From CAZGOM01 sp964542875 (lineage in GTDB: Bacteria > Planctomycetota > Phycisphaerae > Phycisphaerales > Phycisphaeraceae), in contig CAZIWA010000143.1 of the NCBI GenBank assembly GCA_964542875.1, positions 1 to 13,639 of the forward strand: DNA of 13,639 nt. The letters are read 5' to 3'. Positions within the stretch are counted from its first letter, which is position 1. Each line of letters starts with the position of its first letter. Shown piece after piece: positions 1 through 7,033 of the stretch. The notes below the pieces were generated by a model. That model was not told where the DNA came from. It saw only the letters and a list, made by a program, of their open reading frames with translations, and searched no databases. The position numbers and the translations under genes are program-made.

Positions 1-308
1 CCAAGGAAATCGTCGAATGGACCTCCGGCAAGGCCGAAGGCTTCGAGCGCGGCAAGGCCGTCAAATCCGACGCCCTCACCGCGGACCAGCAGGAAATCCT
101 CGCCAAACGCGGCGTCCTCTCCCCTGACGAAATCCACAAGCTCGCCAGCAAAACCAAGAAGGCCGTCGTCGCCAAGGAAGGCGAAAAAGCCTCCTGCCAC
201 AGCGACTACGTCGACCCTGACACCGCCAAGAAGGTCCAGTCCGAAAAGCTCGTCCAGGTCGACGTCCGCCCCGCCCTTGGCCTGGCCAAAAAAGACAGCG
301 TGATCTAA
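1..308 (+). CDS. 3' end of an unrecognised lysine-rich protein (partial)
   Basis: The reading frame is open from base 3 to a TAA at 306-308 and gives the last 101 residues of a protein whose start lies outside the window. Codons end mostly in C or G, as in the other genes here, and a strong terminator follows, so it is a real gene end. The tail is rich in Lys, Ala and Val. It contains a helical-looking stretch (LTADQQEILAKRGVLSPDEI), the short segment ASCHSDYVDP with one Cys and one His, and ends in KKDSVI. I see no membrane segment or known motif and do not recognise the family. The upstream part of the gene would be needed to name it. Confidence 0.75.
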   Translation, partial: KEIVEWTSGKAEGFERGKAVKSDALTADQQEILAKRGVLSPDEIHKLASKTKKAVVAKEGEKASCHSDYVDPDTAKKVQSEKLVQVDVRPALGLAKKDSVI

Positions 309-337
309 ACGCCGCTCCATAACATAACACCCAACCA

Positions 338-370
338 ACGCAGCACGGCCCCAAACCGCGCTGCGTTTTT
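338..370 (+). terminator. Rho-independent terminator after the partial gene
   Basis: ACGCAGC (338-344) pairs perfectly with GCTGCGT (360-366). An inner CGG (346-348) can pair with CCG (356-358). The stem runs straight into TTTTT (366-370). It sits 30 bases after the stop codon at 306-308, so it should end that transcript. Confidence 0.85.
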
Positions 371-697
371 CATGACATCACCAAAAAACCGGGTGACACA
401 GCACGGCCCAAAGCAGTGCAGTGTCCGGGCCAAGCGCCAACAAAAAACCTTTCACCCCACTCACGCCAAAAAACCGTTAGCCCGACGCGCCAGCGAGGGT
501 ATTCGGGCCCCAGCCCCGATCTCCCGTTCAACCACCGAAAATCACCTGCCCTAACCACGCCTCTGCCTCCTCATCAAAACCATCCCCCCTCAAAATCTAT
601 CCCCAATCCACCTTCCCCGCTCCATCAGGCATTCACCCATATCCCCCCGCCCCCTCATTGCCTACAGTTGAGTAGACAATCAACAAGGAGCGGCACC
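371..697. other. Intergenic stretch before the P5C dehydrogenase gene
   Basis: No gene is supported here. The dehydrogenase frame stays open upstream to about 416, but the extension is proline- and serine-rich low complexity and has no ribosome binding site. CAGCACGGCCC at 399-409 repeats 341-351 of the preceding terminator, which may be a remnant copy. The stretch 540-660 is strongly C-rich and pyrimidine-biased on this strand. I see no convincing promoter. The only strong signal is the AAGGAG ribosome binding site at 685-690. Confidence 0.5.
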
Positions 698-2254
698 ATG
701 GAAAAAATCACCTACGCTTCGCTCGGCTCTCTCGGCGATTCCTTCCACCAAGCCTTCGACGCCGCATGGGCGCGCCTGGAATCCAACACCGACAACACCT
801 TCCCCAACTACATCAACGACCTGCCCATCAAAGCCCGCTTCACCCACACCGTCCACGCGCCCTACGACACCCGCGTCAAAGTTGCCACCTTCCCCATGGC
901 GGATGTCTCCCACACCAAAAAAGCCATCGCCGCAGCCAAAGCAGCCTTCCCCTTCTGGCGCGACACTCCTTGGCAAGATCGTGTAAAAATCCTCCGCAAA
1001 GCCGCCGCCCTGCTCACCGAACGCCAATTTCACGCCGCCGCCGTCGTCTGCATGGAAACCGGCAAAAATCGCTTCGAATCCATCGCCGAAGTCTCCGAAG
1101 CCATCGACCTCATCCTCTACTACTGCGCCCAGATGGAGTCCCACAACGGCCTCGTCACCCCCATGCAAGGCGGAGCCCGCGAGCGCACCCAATCACACCT
1201 CAAGCCCTACGGCGTCTGGGCCGTCATCGGCCCCTTTAATTTCCCCATCGCACTCCCCACCGGCATGGCGGCAGCAGCCCTCGTCACCGGCAACACCATC
1301 GTCCTCAAACCCGCCAGCGATACGCCCTGGTCCAGCCTGCTCTTTTATGAAGCACTTCACGAAGCAGGCCTTCCGCCCGGTGTCGCCAACTTCATCACCG
1401 GCCCCGGCTCCAGCGTCGGCGAAGAACTCGCCACCAACCCCGATGTCGACGGCATCGTCTTCACCGGTTCCAAAGCCATCGGCATGAACATCGTCAAAAA
1501 CTTCACCCAAACTTACCCCAGGCCCTGCATCGCCGAGATGGGCGGCAAAAACGCCGCCATCATCATGCCCTCGGCCAATATGGCCGACGCCGTCGAAGGC
1601 GTCGCCCGCTCCGCCTTCGGCATGGCGGGCCAAAAGTGCTCTGCCTGCTCCCGCCTCTACCTCCACCAGGACATCTACAAAGCCTTCCTCGACGCCCTCG
1701 TCGAACGCACCCAATCGCTCATCCTCGGCCCCCCTTATGTGCGAGACGCCTTCGTCTCCCCTCTCATCAGTTCAGTCGCCTTAAAGCGCTACCAAAGCGT
1801 CCTGCGCAATGCCAAAACGCACGGCCGTATCCTCCTTGGCCCACCCGCGGGCAAACTCCCTCCTCACTTGGCTCATGGCCACTACGCCTACCCGCTCATC
1901 GTCGACAGTCTCCCCGGCAATTCCCGGCTCTTCCGCGATGAATACTTCGCCCCCATTCTCGCCGTCGCGAAAGTCGATTCCCTCACTCATGCCATCACCC
2001 TTGCAAATCAGGGCGACTACGGCCTCACCGCAGGCATCTTCACCACCGACCCCGATGAGCAAAAAACCTTCTTCAGCAACATTCACGCCGGTGTCACCTA
2101 CGCCAACCGGCGCGGCGGAGCCACCACAGGTGCCTGGCCGGGCGTCCAATCCTTCGGCGGATGGCGCAACTCCGGCTCCTCAGGCAAAAACGCCCTCGGC
2201 CCCCACTACATTCAACAATTCACCCACGAACAATCCCAAACCATCTCCACCTGA
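698..2254 (+). CDS. pruA: L-glutamate gamma-semialdehyde (1-pyrroline-5-carboxylate) dehydrogenase
   Basis: This NAD(P)-dependent aldehyde dehydrogenase of 518 aa would oxidise glutamate-5-semialdehyde, the open form of P5C, to glutamate in the last step of proline (and arginine/ornithine) breakdown in the cytoplasm. Visible parts are the nucleotide-binding GPFNFP (178-183) and KPAS (204-207), FTGS (255-258), the general base Glu280 in EMGGKN, and the nucleophile Cys314 in GQKCSACSR. The C-terminal NRRGGATTGAWPG (470-482), the following FGGW and the final EQSQT are typical of P5C dehydrogenases rather than general aldehyde dehydrogenases. The start at 698 follows AAGGAG at 685-690 with 7-base spacing, and the length is normal for a monofunctional enzyme. 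No proline dehydrogenase lies beside it. The gene converges with the sialidase-like gene 44 bases downstream. The substrate is inferred from motifs; the superfamily is certain. Confidence 0.88.
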   Translation: MEKITYASLGSLGDSFHQAFDAAWARLESNTDNTFPNYINDLPIKARFTHTVHAPYDTRVKVATFPMADVSHTKKAIAAAKAAFPFWRDTPWQDRVKILRKAAALLTERQFHAAAVVCMETGKNRFESIAEVSEAIDLILYYCAQMESHNGLVTPMQGGARERTQSHLKPYGVWAVIGPFNFPIALPTGMAAAALVTGNTIVLKPASDTPWSSLLFYEALHEAGLPPGVANFITGPGSSVGEELATNPDVDGIVFTGSKAIGMNIVKNFTQTYPRPCIAEMGGKNAAIIMPSANMADAVEGVARSAFGMAGQKCSACSRLYLHQDIYKAFLDALVERTQSLILGPPYVRDAFVSPLISSVALKRYQSVLRNAKTHGRILLGPPAGKLPPHLAHGHYAYPLIVDSLPGNSRLFRDEYFAPILAVAKVDSLTHAITLANQGDYGLTAGIFTTDPDEQKTFFSNIHAGVTYANRRGGATTGAWPGVQSFGGWRNSGSSGKNALGPHYIQQFTHEQSQTIST

Positions 2255-2289
2255 ATCCACCAACCCCCAAAATCAGTCCCCCTCCCTCT

Positions 2290-2315
2290 GACCAGGCCCT
2301 AAACCCCAGACCCTA
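2290..2315 (-). repeat. GC-rich heptad repeat, copy 1
   Basis: On the + strand, after a GACCA lead, the 7-base units are GGCCCTA, AACCCCA and GACCCTA (2295-2315). The first 25 bases match copy 3 (5231-5255) at 23 positions. It overlaps the stop codon (2299-2301) of the sialidase-like gene, so the repeat itself supplies the last codons of that gene. Confidence 0.6.
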
Positions 2316-3459
2316 TCCTCAGCCCCGTCACCGGTATCACCGACATCACACAATCCTCTTTCCCATGCGTGTAGCTCACGTAAAGTTTCCCGTCCTTTTC
2401 GATCGCAAAGGGATATGACCACTCCGTACCACGCCCTGCGGCCGCCAGCGCAGTCACCTGCCCATCCTTAAACGTCCCCAGGAGCCGCCTGCGTGGAAAC
2501 GTCTGGTGCCGCACTTTCCAGATTTTCTCAAACAGCCGCCCACCCGGCGCAGTCACCGCAATCGTCAATAGCGCCCGCTTATCTTCAAGACTGTTGGTGA
2601 TCAGAAAGTGCTGCCCCGTACTCAGCTTGCCCGCAAACGGCTGGCTCGGCCCCAGAGGAAAGTTGCTCAAGCGCAATTCTGACCACGTCTTCCCACAGTC
2701 AAAACTCTCTGCCACAGGTGCCGATTTATCCGACTTTAACGGCCGGCACACCGCCAACAACGAATCTCCACGGTCGATCAGCGCCACCTCAGGATACTGC
2801 AGCACCAGCGATGCCGGCCGCGGAATCATCACCATCCGCCACTGCGTGAAGTCGTCGCCCTGGCTGATTAAAACCGCCGCTTCTGACCAATGATTCTCCC
2901 CGCCGATGATCCAATTCCCGTCACGCATCTTCATGGGCAGGCCAAAGGGCACAAATCCCGGCACCACGCTCCCCGTGCTTTCCCAAACCTCGCCCGCACA
3001 GGTCTCTTTCATCACAAACACTTCCGTGCTGGGCGTCTTATTCCCCCACCTTGCGATAAACGCCCACAACCGTCCGCCATGCACAGCCAGCACCGGGTGG
3101 TTGTAGCTCTCACTCCCGTTCTTGGAGTCAGGGGCGATCCACGTTTCCGCGGGTTCCCAGGTCATTCCCCCATCCATGGACCTTCGCCCCCGGATCACTT
3201 CATCCAGATAATTCGTCTCCGCCACCGCATGGTTCGCCCAGCAGCAATAAAGCATCCCCTTATAAAACGCGAGGCTGGACTCATGCAGATAGTGCCACCC
3301 GCCTTTTTGCGCCCGCTCCACCGCCACGTGCGTCACCACATCCAGATCCGGCATGTGCTCCGGCGAAGGAAACCCCACCCTTTGATCCCAAACCTCCACC
3401 AAACCAGCCTCCAAGGCCACCGCACCAGAACTCACAGCCGCAATCACTTCTTCGCTCAT
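2299..3459 (-). CDS. BNR/Asp-box sialidase-like protein
   Basis: A 386-aa protein of the six-bladed propeller exo-alpha-sialidase-like family (BNR type). Two clear Asp boxes of the S-x-D-x-G-x-T-W type are visible: SMDGGMTW (about residues 94-101) and SFDCGKTW (about 252-259). The C-terminal YPFAIEKDGKLYVSYTHGKE is the typical last-blade signature of this family. There is no signal peptide, so it is predicted to be cytoplasmic. Such proteins in planctomycetes and lentisphaeras often sit in glycan-use loci, but true sialidase activity cannot be assumed because I cannot place the full arginine triad. The ATG at 3459 is chosen because AAGGATGGAG ends four bases before it; a GTG at 3483 would add 8 residues with no better signal. 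It is the last gene of the - strand run, 57 bases after the prepilin gene. Its final residues come from a heptad repeat. Confidence 0.75.
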   Translation of the reverse strand: MSEEVIAAVSSGAVALEAGLVEVWDQRVGFPSPEHMPDLDVVTHVAVERAQKGGWHYLHESSLAFYKGMLYCCWANHAVAETNYLDEVIRGRRSMDGGMTWEPAETWIAPDSKNGSESYNHPVLAVHGGRLWAFIARWGNKTPSTEVFVMKETCAGEVWESTGSVVPGFVPFGLPMKMRDGNWIIGGENHWSEAAVLISQGDDFTQWRMVMIPRPASLVLQYPEVALIDRGDSLLAVCRPLKSDKSAPVAESFDCGKTWSELRLSNFPLGPSQPFAGKLSTGQHFLITNSLEDKRALLTIAVTAPGGRLFEKIWKVRHQTFPRRRLLGTFKDGQVTALAAAGRGTEWSYPFAIEKDGKLYVSYTHGKEDCVMSVIPVTGLRIGSGV

Positions 3460-3475
3460 ATAGCTCCATCCTTGT

Positions 3476-3507
3476 GACCACACCCTGGACCTCAGCCCCT
3501 AACCCTT
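3476..3507 (-). repeat. GC-rich heptad repeat, copy 2 (degenerate)
   Basis: After the same GACCA lead, the + strand reads in 7-base steps as CACCCTG, GACCTCA, GCCCCTA, then ACCCTTC. Over the 25 bases 3476-3500 it matches copy 3 (5231-5255) at 21 positions and copy 1 at 19. It begins about 10 bases after the prepilin stop codon (in - strand direction) and fills the gap before the sialidase-like gene. Confidence 0.5.
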
Positions 3508-3516
3508 CCCATCCCC

Positions 3517-4287
3517 TCATTGCCGGCGATCAAAGTGCTCCTTAAGCACATCATCCTTCAGCATGAACGACGCATGCCCATCGGCCCACAGCAGGTTTGC
3601 CCCGCCGTTGTGGTAGCTGGGAATCTCCAGCACGGTGTTTAAGCCTTCCTGCTGGTACTCGTATAGATTCACGCCCTGCGACGGAATCCCATCGGCGATC
3701 ACAAACGTATTGAACGGTTTCAGGATTTCCTGGTCCTTGATCCGTCCCTTGGCCCGCTCGTTGGGGTCAAGACTCAGCGTGAATTCGTCCGAAACACCCA
3801 GGCCCCAGAAGTATGTAAACCCGGAGTTGAACCGGTAAGACGTCGCGTTTTCCCCGCCCCAGTTGTTCTTGAAGTTCTCGCTTGGGCACTTCATCATCAG
3901 GTTCTTCCGGTTCAGGCTTGTCAGGTCCCGCGAATAAAGCGGCGCGCCATACCCCCCATCGCTCACCTGAAAGCTCTGTCCGGTCCACGCGCTTGTCCAT
4001 GCGTTCATATTGACGTTCTGCTCGCCCACATACTTGAGCCCGAGATTCTTCGTCACGATGCGCGACCACAAAATAGTGTGTCCCTGGTTCCCGTTCACCA
4101 CCCAATAGTTCTTGTGCTCCGCCGCATAAGTGGTGAACCCGGGAAAAAGCCCCCGCTGCTGGCTTAGGCACACCACCGCCTTGGCCTGCTCTCTGGCTTT
4201 GCCCAATGTCGGCATCAAAAGACTTAAAAGCACCGCCACAATCGCGATCACCACCAATAGTTCAACCATGCTGAATGCGCGCTTCAT
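3517..4287 (-). CDS. Type II secretion/pseudopilin-like prepilin with H-X9-DG C-terminus
   Basis: A 256-aa protein with a type IV prepilin N-terminus: MKRA, then FSMVELLVVIAIVAVLLSLL. It has Glu at mature position +5 and a hydrophobic helix at residues 8-25. The residue before the cleavage point is Ala4, not the usual Gly. Near the C-terminus His226 is followed by exactly nine residues and Asp236-Gly237, the H-X9-DG motif typical of the large planctomycete/lentisphaera prepilin-like families. The role is unknown; such proteins are thought to be exported and anchored or assembled at the envelope. The start at 4287 has a strong GGAGGAG 5 bases upstream. The upstream gap has adjacent palindromes that may be an operator. 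It lies between a polysaccharide deacetylase gene and a sialidase-like gene, which suggests a link to carbohydrate capture, but that is inference. Confidence 0.87.
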   Translation of the reverse strand: MKRAFSMVELLVVIAIVAVLLSLLMPTLGKAREQAKAVVCLSQQRGLFPGFTTYAAEHKNYWVVNGNQGHTILWSRIVTKNLGLKYVGEQNVNMNAWTSAWTGQSFQVSDGGYGAPLYSRDLTSLNRKNLMMKCPSENFKNNWGGENATSYRFNSGFTYFWGLGVSDEFTLSLDPNERAKGRIKDQEILKPFNTFVIADGIPSQGVNLYEYQQEGLNTVLEIPSYHNGGANLLWADGHASFMLKDDVLKEHFDRRQ

Positions 4288-4325
4288 ACGTTCTCCTCCC
4301 CAGGTCGACAGACAAAAACTAAAAA

Positions 4326-4342
4326 TGATATATCACCTAGGT
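4326..4342 (-). promoter_or_regulatory. Adjacent palindromes upstream of the prepilin gene
   Basis: TGATATATCA (4326-4335) is a perfect 10-base palindrome. It shares its last base with ACCTAGGT (4335-4342), a perfect 8-base palindrome. They lie about 40-55 bases upstream of the prepilin ATG in the only AT-rich patch of this gap. An operator or core promoter for the prepilin and sialidase-like genes is plausible. The AraC protein encoded nearby is a candidate binder, although AraC proteins usually prefer direct repeats. Confidence 0.4.
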
Positions 4343-4356
4343 TACTTTCAGCCGAT

Positions 4357-4376
4357 GCAAAAGCAATGGCCTTTGC
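4357..4376 (-). other. Hairpin downstream of the deacetylase gene
   Basis: On the - strand GCAAAGGC and GCTTTTGC form an 8-bp stem (one G-U pair) around a CATT tetraloop, 33 bases after the deacetylase stop. There is no U-run after it, so it is a poor intrinsic terminator. It could still end or stabilise the deacetylase message. Confidence 0.35.
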
Positions 4377-4408
4377 GGACATGTCACAAGATCGCTCACA
4401 TCCTCAAA

Positions 4409-5122
4409 TTAATTCAGGCCCAAATTCGCAAATGTCTGTCCCACCGGCCACACTTTTACATGCGGCATCTCCACCAGCCGGCCCAGTAGCTTTTCCAGAT
4501 ATGCCGAGCTGATGGGCCCCCACCCTTCATCATCCAGTGCATGCCCGCAATACACCATCCACCCCGGCCCGCCGGACAAAAACGCCTTTACGGCCTCTTC
4601 CAGATGCGCATCGCAATTCGCCGGCCCCATGCCCGTCGTGCGCAGCACCATCGTCTCCCGGGTCGGCCAGGGGTTGATGCCATGCGCCACGCCCCCTGCC
4701 CGTGCCGCGCGCACCACCGTCGGCAGCCATGCCAGCAGTTCCGGCGTCGCCGCGTTGTACGGAAAGTTAAACACCGACTTTTTCGCCTCAAACCCTTTGA
4801 GCTCTTTTTCAAACACATCCAGGCATTTCAAAATTGACGTCTTGGCATCCTCAAACGGCATCGCCGCTTTGTTGAAATGCCCATACCCATGCGGCGCCAC
4901 CTCATGCCCGCGCGCTACCAGCTCGTTGTAAAGCCCAAAGTCCCCGAACAAGCCGGGCGTCTCAGGCCCGCCCGGAAATGAAAACCCCGGCGTATGTGCC
5001 TGCGACACGATATTGAAACAGGCCTTAAGCCTAAAGCCCTCATAGATCTGCGCCGTCTTGATCGTCGACTTCTTAAACCCATCATCCAGGCTCAGCGAAA
5101 CGATATGCGTAGTTTGCGTCAT
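4409..5122 (-). CDS. NodB-type polysaccharide deacetylase family protein
   Basis: A 237-aa protein of the NodB-homology (carbohydrate esterase 4-like) family, metal-dependent enzymes that remove acetyl groups from N-acetylated sugars or act on related amides. Motif 1 is SLDDGF with Asp13 and Asp14. Motif 2 is HGYGH with metal ligands His78 and His82. The motif 3 equivalent is NFPYN (119-123), which lacks the usual Arg. A late YCGHALDD carries His194. No signal peptide is visible, so cytoplasmic action on short or imported saccharides is more likely than action on the cell wall. The ATG at 5122 is chosen because GAAGG lies five bases upstream; a TTG at 5134 would add four residues. The substrate cannot be told from sequence. 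It sits between the PhyH-like gene and the prepilin gene in the same orientation. Confidence 0.8.
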   Translation of the reverse strand: MTQTTHIVSLSLDDGFKKSTIKTAQIYEGFRLKACFNIVSQAHTPGFSFPGGPETPGLFGDFGLYNELVARGHEVAPHGYGHFNKAAMPFEDAKTSILKCLDVFEKELKGFEAKKSVFNFPYNAATPELLAWLPTVVRAARAGGVAHGINPWPTRETMVLRTTGMGPANCDAHLEEAVKAFLSGGPGWMVYCGHALDDEGWGPISSAYLEKLLGRLVEMPHVKVWPVGQTFANLGLN

Positions 5123-5158
5123 TAAATCCTTCAACTTCCAGACTTGAATTCAACTCTT

Positions 5159-5180
5159 CCCTTCTCCCACTGGGAGAGGG
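5159..5180. repeat. GGGAGAGGG-type palindrome
   Basis: CCC plus CTCCC (5159-5168, one T bulged) faces GGGAGAGGG (5172-5180) across a three-base loop ACT, giving about nine base pairs. Palindromes of this CCCTCTCCC/GGGAGAGGG kind are commonly dispersed between genes in many bacterial genomes. No U-run follows on either strand, so it is a REP-like element or an RNA-stabilising hairpin more than a terminator. It lies between the PhyH-like and deacetylase genes. Confidence 0.5.
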
Positions 5181-5230
5181 CCACCATCACATGCCTTCAC
5201 CCCAACGATTCACCACTCAATTCTTCTTCC

Positions 5231-5256
5231 GACCAGACCCTAGACCCCAGACCCTT
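5231..5256 (-). repeat. GC-rich heptad repeat, copy 3 (best preserved)
   Basis: After a GACCA lead the + strand reads as three nearly identical 7-base units, GACCCTA, GACCCCA and GACCCTT (5236-5256). On the - strand it is G-run rich (units like GGGTCTA) and starts two bases after the PhyH-like stop codon (5259-5261). Confidence 0.65.
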
Positions 5257-5258
5257 CT

Positions 5259-6134
5259 TCATCTCCCCCCATACGGCCGCAAATCCATCTCCGGATACCG
5301 CTCCTGCATCCCCTTGAGCGTCGCCGGCGTCCAGTACGGATCGCCTACACCCGGAAAGCCCAGCACCTCACGCTGGCGAGGCGTTGCCCGCACCAGTACG
5401 CGCTGAAGCTCATACTGCTCCCCAAAGCTCGCCCACGTCTGATATCCACAAAACCGGTGCCGCCCCCCCTTGTACACCAGGTGCAGCGTCTGTCGCGTGC
5501 CGCCCAGGTCCGTCACCGTCGAAGCCCGGTGGAACGTCTGCATGCCGAAGATAAACACCGACCCCGCTTTCACCAGCACCGGCTTTTCCCACTTGTAAAA
5601 CTCGGGGTACTCCTCCTTGGGGCGAAATGCCGGCCACAGCGACAAATGCCGCGTCTTCTCCTGCGGCACCACATACGTCGGACCCAGGCCCTTGGTCACA
5701 TCCGTCAGGTAGATGATCATGTTCACCATCCGGTAATCATCATCTTCCCGCGGGTACACCAGTGTGTTGCCCTCGTAGTCGCAATGGTGAGATTGCCCAT
5801 AATCGCCAAAACCGGCGTACTTGGCCCAGATCGCAGACCGCGCCAGCATCACATCCGTCGTGCCTAATGCGCGTTCAACAAAGTTGATGATGTCCGGGTG
5901 CAGTGCGATATCGCACAGCTCATCCTGCGTATAGGGAAACTCCCGCTGCAGAAAATCGGCTTGATCGATAAACGCCCGGTATTTGTCCGGCGAATCCTGA
6001 ATCTCTTCCGGCGTGGGAAAGTACTTCCCCATCGCCTTGCGCGCCCCGGCGATCTCCGCTTTAGTCAAAAGCCCAGGTGCCACCGCATACCCATGCTTCT
6101 TCAGCAGCGCCACATACTTATCATCGATCTTCAC
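5259..6134 (-). CDS. Phytanoyl-CoA dioxygenase (PhyH) family protein
   Basis: A 291-aa Fe(II)/2-oxoglutarate-dependent oxygenase-like protein. The facial triad can be placed: His117 and Asp119 in HHCDYEGN, and the distal His202 in TFHRAS. Arg214 in GTRQTLH is the likely 2-oxoglutarate carboxylate anchor, spaced as expected. The central part (MVNMIIYLTDVTKGLGPTYV) is the typical PhyH core strand pair. Members hydroxylate very varied small molecules, so the substrate is unknown; planctomycetes carry many paralogues near AraC regulators and sugar genes. The start is GTG at 6134, supported by GGTGAGG eight bases upstream. It is the first gene after the AraC regulator gene (68-base gap), so co-transcription is likely. 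A heptad repeat follows its stop. Confidence 0.86.
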   Translation of the reverse strand: MKIDDKYVALLKKHGYAVAPGLLTKAEIAGARKAMGKYFPTPEEIQDSPDKYRAFIDQADFLQREFPYTQDELCDIALHPDIINFVERALGTTDVMLARSAIWAKYAGFGDYGQSHHCDYEGNTLVYPREDDDYRMVNMIIYLTDVTKGLGPTYVVPQEKTRHLSLWPAFRPKEEYPEFYKWEKPVLVKAGSVFIFGMQTFHRASTVTDLGGTRQTLHLVYKGGRHRFCGYQTWASFGEQYELQRVLVRATPRQREVLGFPGVGDPYWTPATLKGMQERYPEMDLRPYGGR

Positions 6135-6202
6135 GACTAAAACCTCACCAATGTTTCTTCACCGACCCACCCCAGGCTCCCAACTCTTGACACGGGACTT
6201 CT

Positions 6203-7033
6203 TCACCCCCTGCGCTTCTCCCGCCACTGCGTGGGATTCATCCCATACGCCTGCCGGAACCCCAGCGCAAAACCCCGCGCATTGGGAAAACCAGACTGGC
6301 TCGCCACATCCGCGATCGCCATGTCCGTCTCCCGTAAAAGTTGCACCGCCCTGTCCATGCGCACCTTAGACAGGTATGCGCTGGGCGTCTGCCCGGTCCG
6401 CTCGGCGAAAACCCGTGAAATATGTTCACGGCTCACCCCAAACCGGTCCGCCAGCGCCTTGATGGAAAACGCCGTCGTCGGATGCCGCAGAATCTGCTCC
6501 ACCGCCAGGTCCACCGGCTTAAGCGTCTGCGACTGCCTGTGTTCGGCATTATCAAACAACGCCATCACCAGCCGGTGTACCGCCTGCGCCGTACTCGTCG
6601 CCGGTTTGAATCCTCGATCTTGCGCCAGGTCGATCAGCTCCCGCATCAGCCCCAGCACCGGCGTCTTGATCGCCTGCACAATCACACTTCCGTACATCGC
6701 CCGGTAGCTGTCCCAGTGTTCGCCAAGCCCGGCGCCTTGCAGGCACACCCACTCGCACACGTAGGTAAAGGCCCGCGGTTCAGGCAAGCCATAAGCAGTG
6801 TCTTCCCCGTAGCGAAACAGGAAAGCGTCCCCAGGCGAAAGCAGCCTGGCCTGGCCCCCTTCCACAAACTTCAATCGCCCCGCCAGCACCACCTGAAACA
6901 CCACCAGGTCATGAGGGGAACGCCCCTTGTTTTCCCACCAGTGCGCGCGCGTGGTGGGCACCATCAAATGCCCAAAGCTGGCCACTCGCCAAAGCGTCGT
7001 GGGCGTCAGGATTCGGTCAGGCTTCATTTCCAT
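6203..7033 (-). CDS. AraC-family transcriptional regulator
   Basis: A 276-aa regulator. Residues about 25-110 look like an AraC-type cupin sensing domain (GRLKFVEGGQARLLSPGDA, then FLFRYGEDTAY). The C-terminal 100 residues hold the two AraC helix-turn-helices: about 190-211 (IKALADRFGVSREHISRVFA) and about 239-260 (AIADVASQSGFPN onward), followed by FRQAYGMNPTQWREKRRG, the family's closing signature. It probably senses a small carbohydrate and activates the downstream PhyH-deacetylase-prepilin-sialidase run, which is an inference from position. The ATG at 7033 has no clear ribosome binding site, and an ATG two codons later (7027) is as likely. It lies 122 bases downstream of the riboflavin synthase gene, so it may have its own promoter. 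Confidence 0.92.
   Translation of the reverse strand: MEMKPDRILTPTTLWRVASFGHLMVPTTRAHWWENKGRSPHDLVVFQVVLAGRLKFVEGGQARLLSPGDAFLFRYGEDTAYGLPEPRAFTYVCEWVCLQGAGLGEHWDSYRAMYGSVIVQAIKTPVLGLMRELIDLAQDRGFKPATSTAQAVHRLVMALFDNAEHRQSQTLKPVDLAVEQILRHPTTAFSIKALADRFGVSREHISRVFAERTGQTPSAYLSKVRMDRAVQLLRETDMAIADVASQSGFPNARGFALGFRQAYGMNPTQWREKRRG

Noticed and set aside
416..697. N-terminal extension of the P5C dehydrogenase frame
   Set aside because: The added 94 residues are Pro/Ser/His-rich low complexity with no family match, and the ATG at 698 has a good AAGGAG and the normal enzyme length.
6141..6202. Possible fourth GC heptad copy downstream of the AraC gene
   Set aside because: The GGGAGCC/TGGGGTG stretch is G-rich but does not keep the 7-base period or the GACCA lead.
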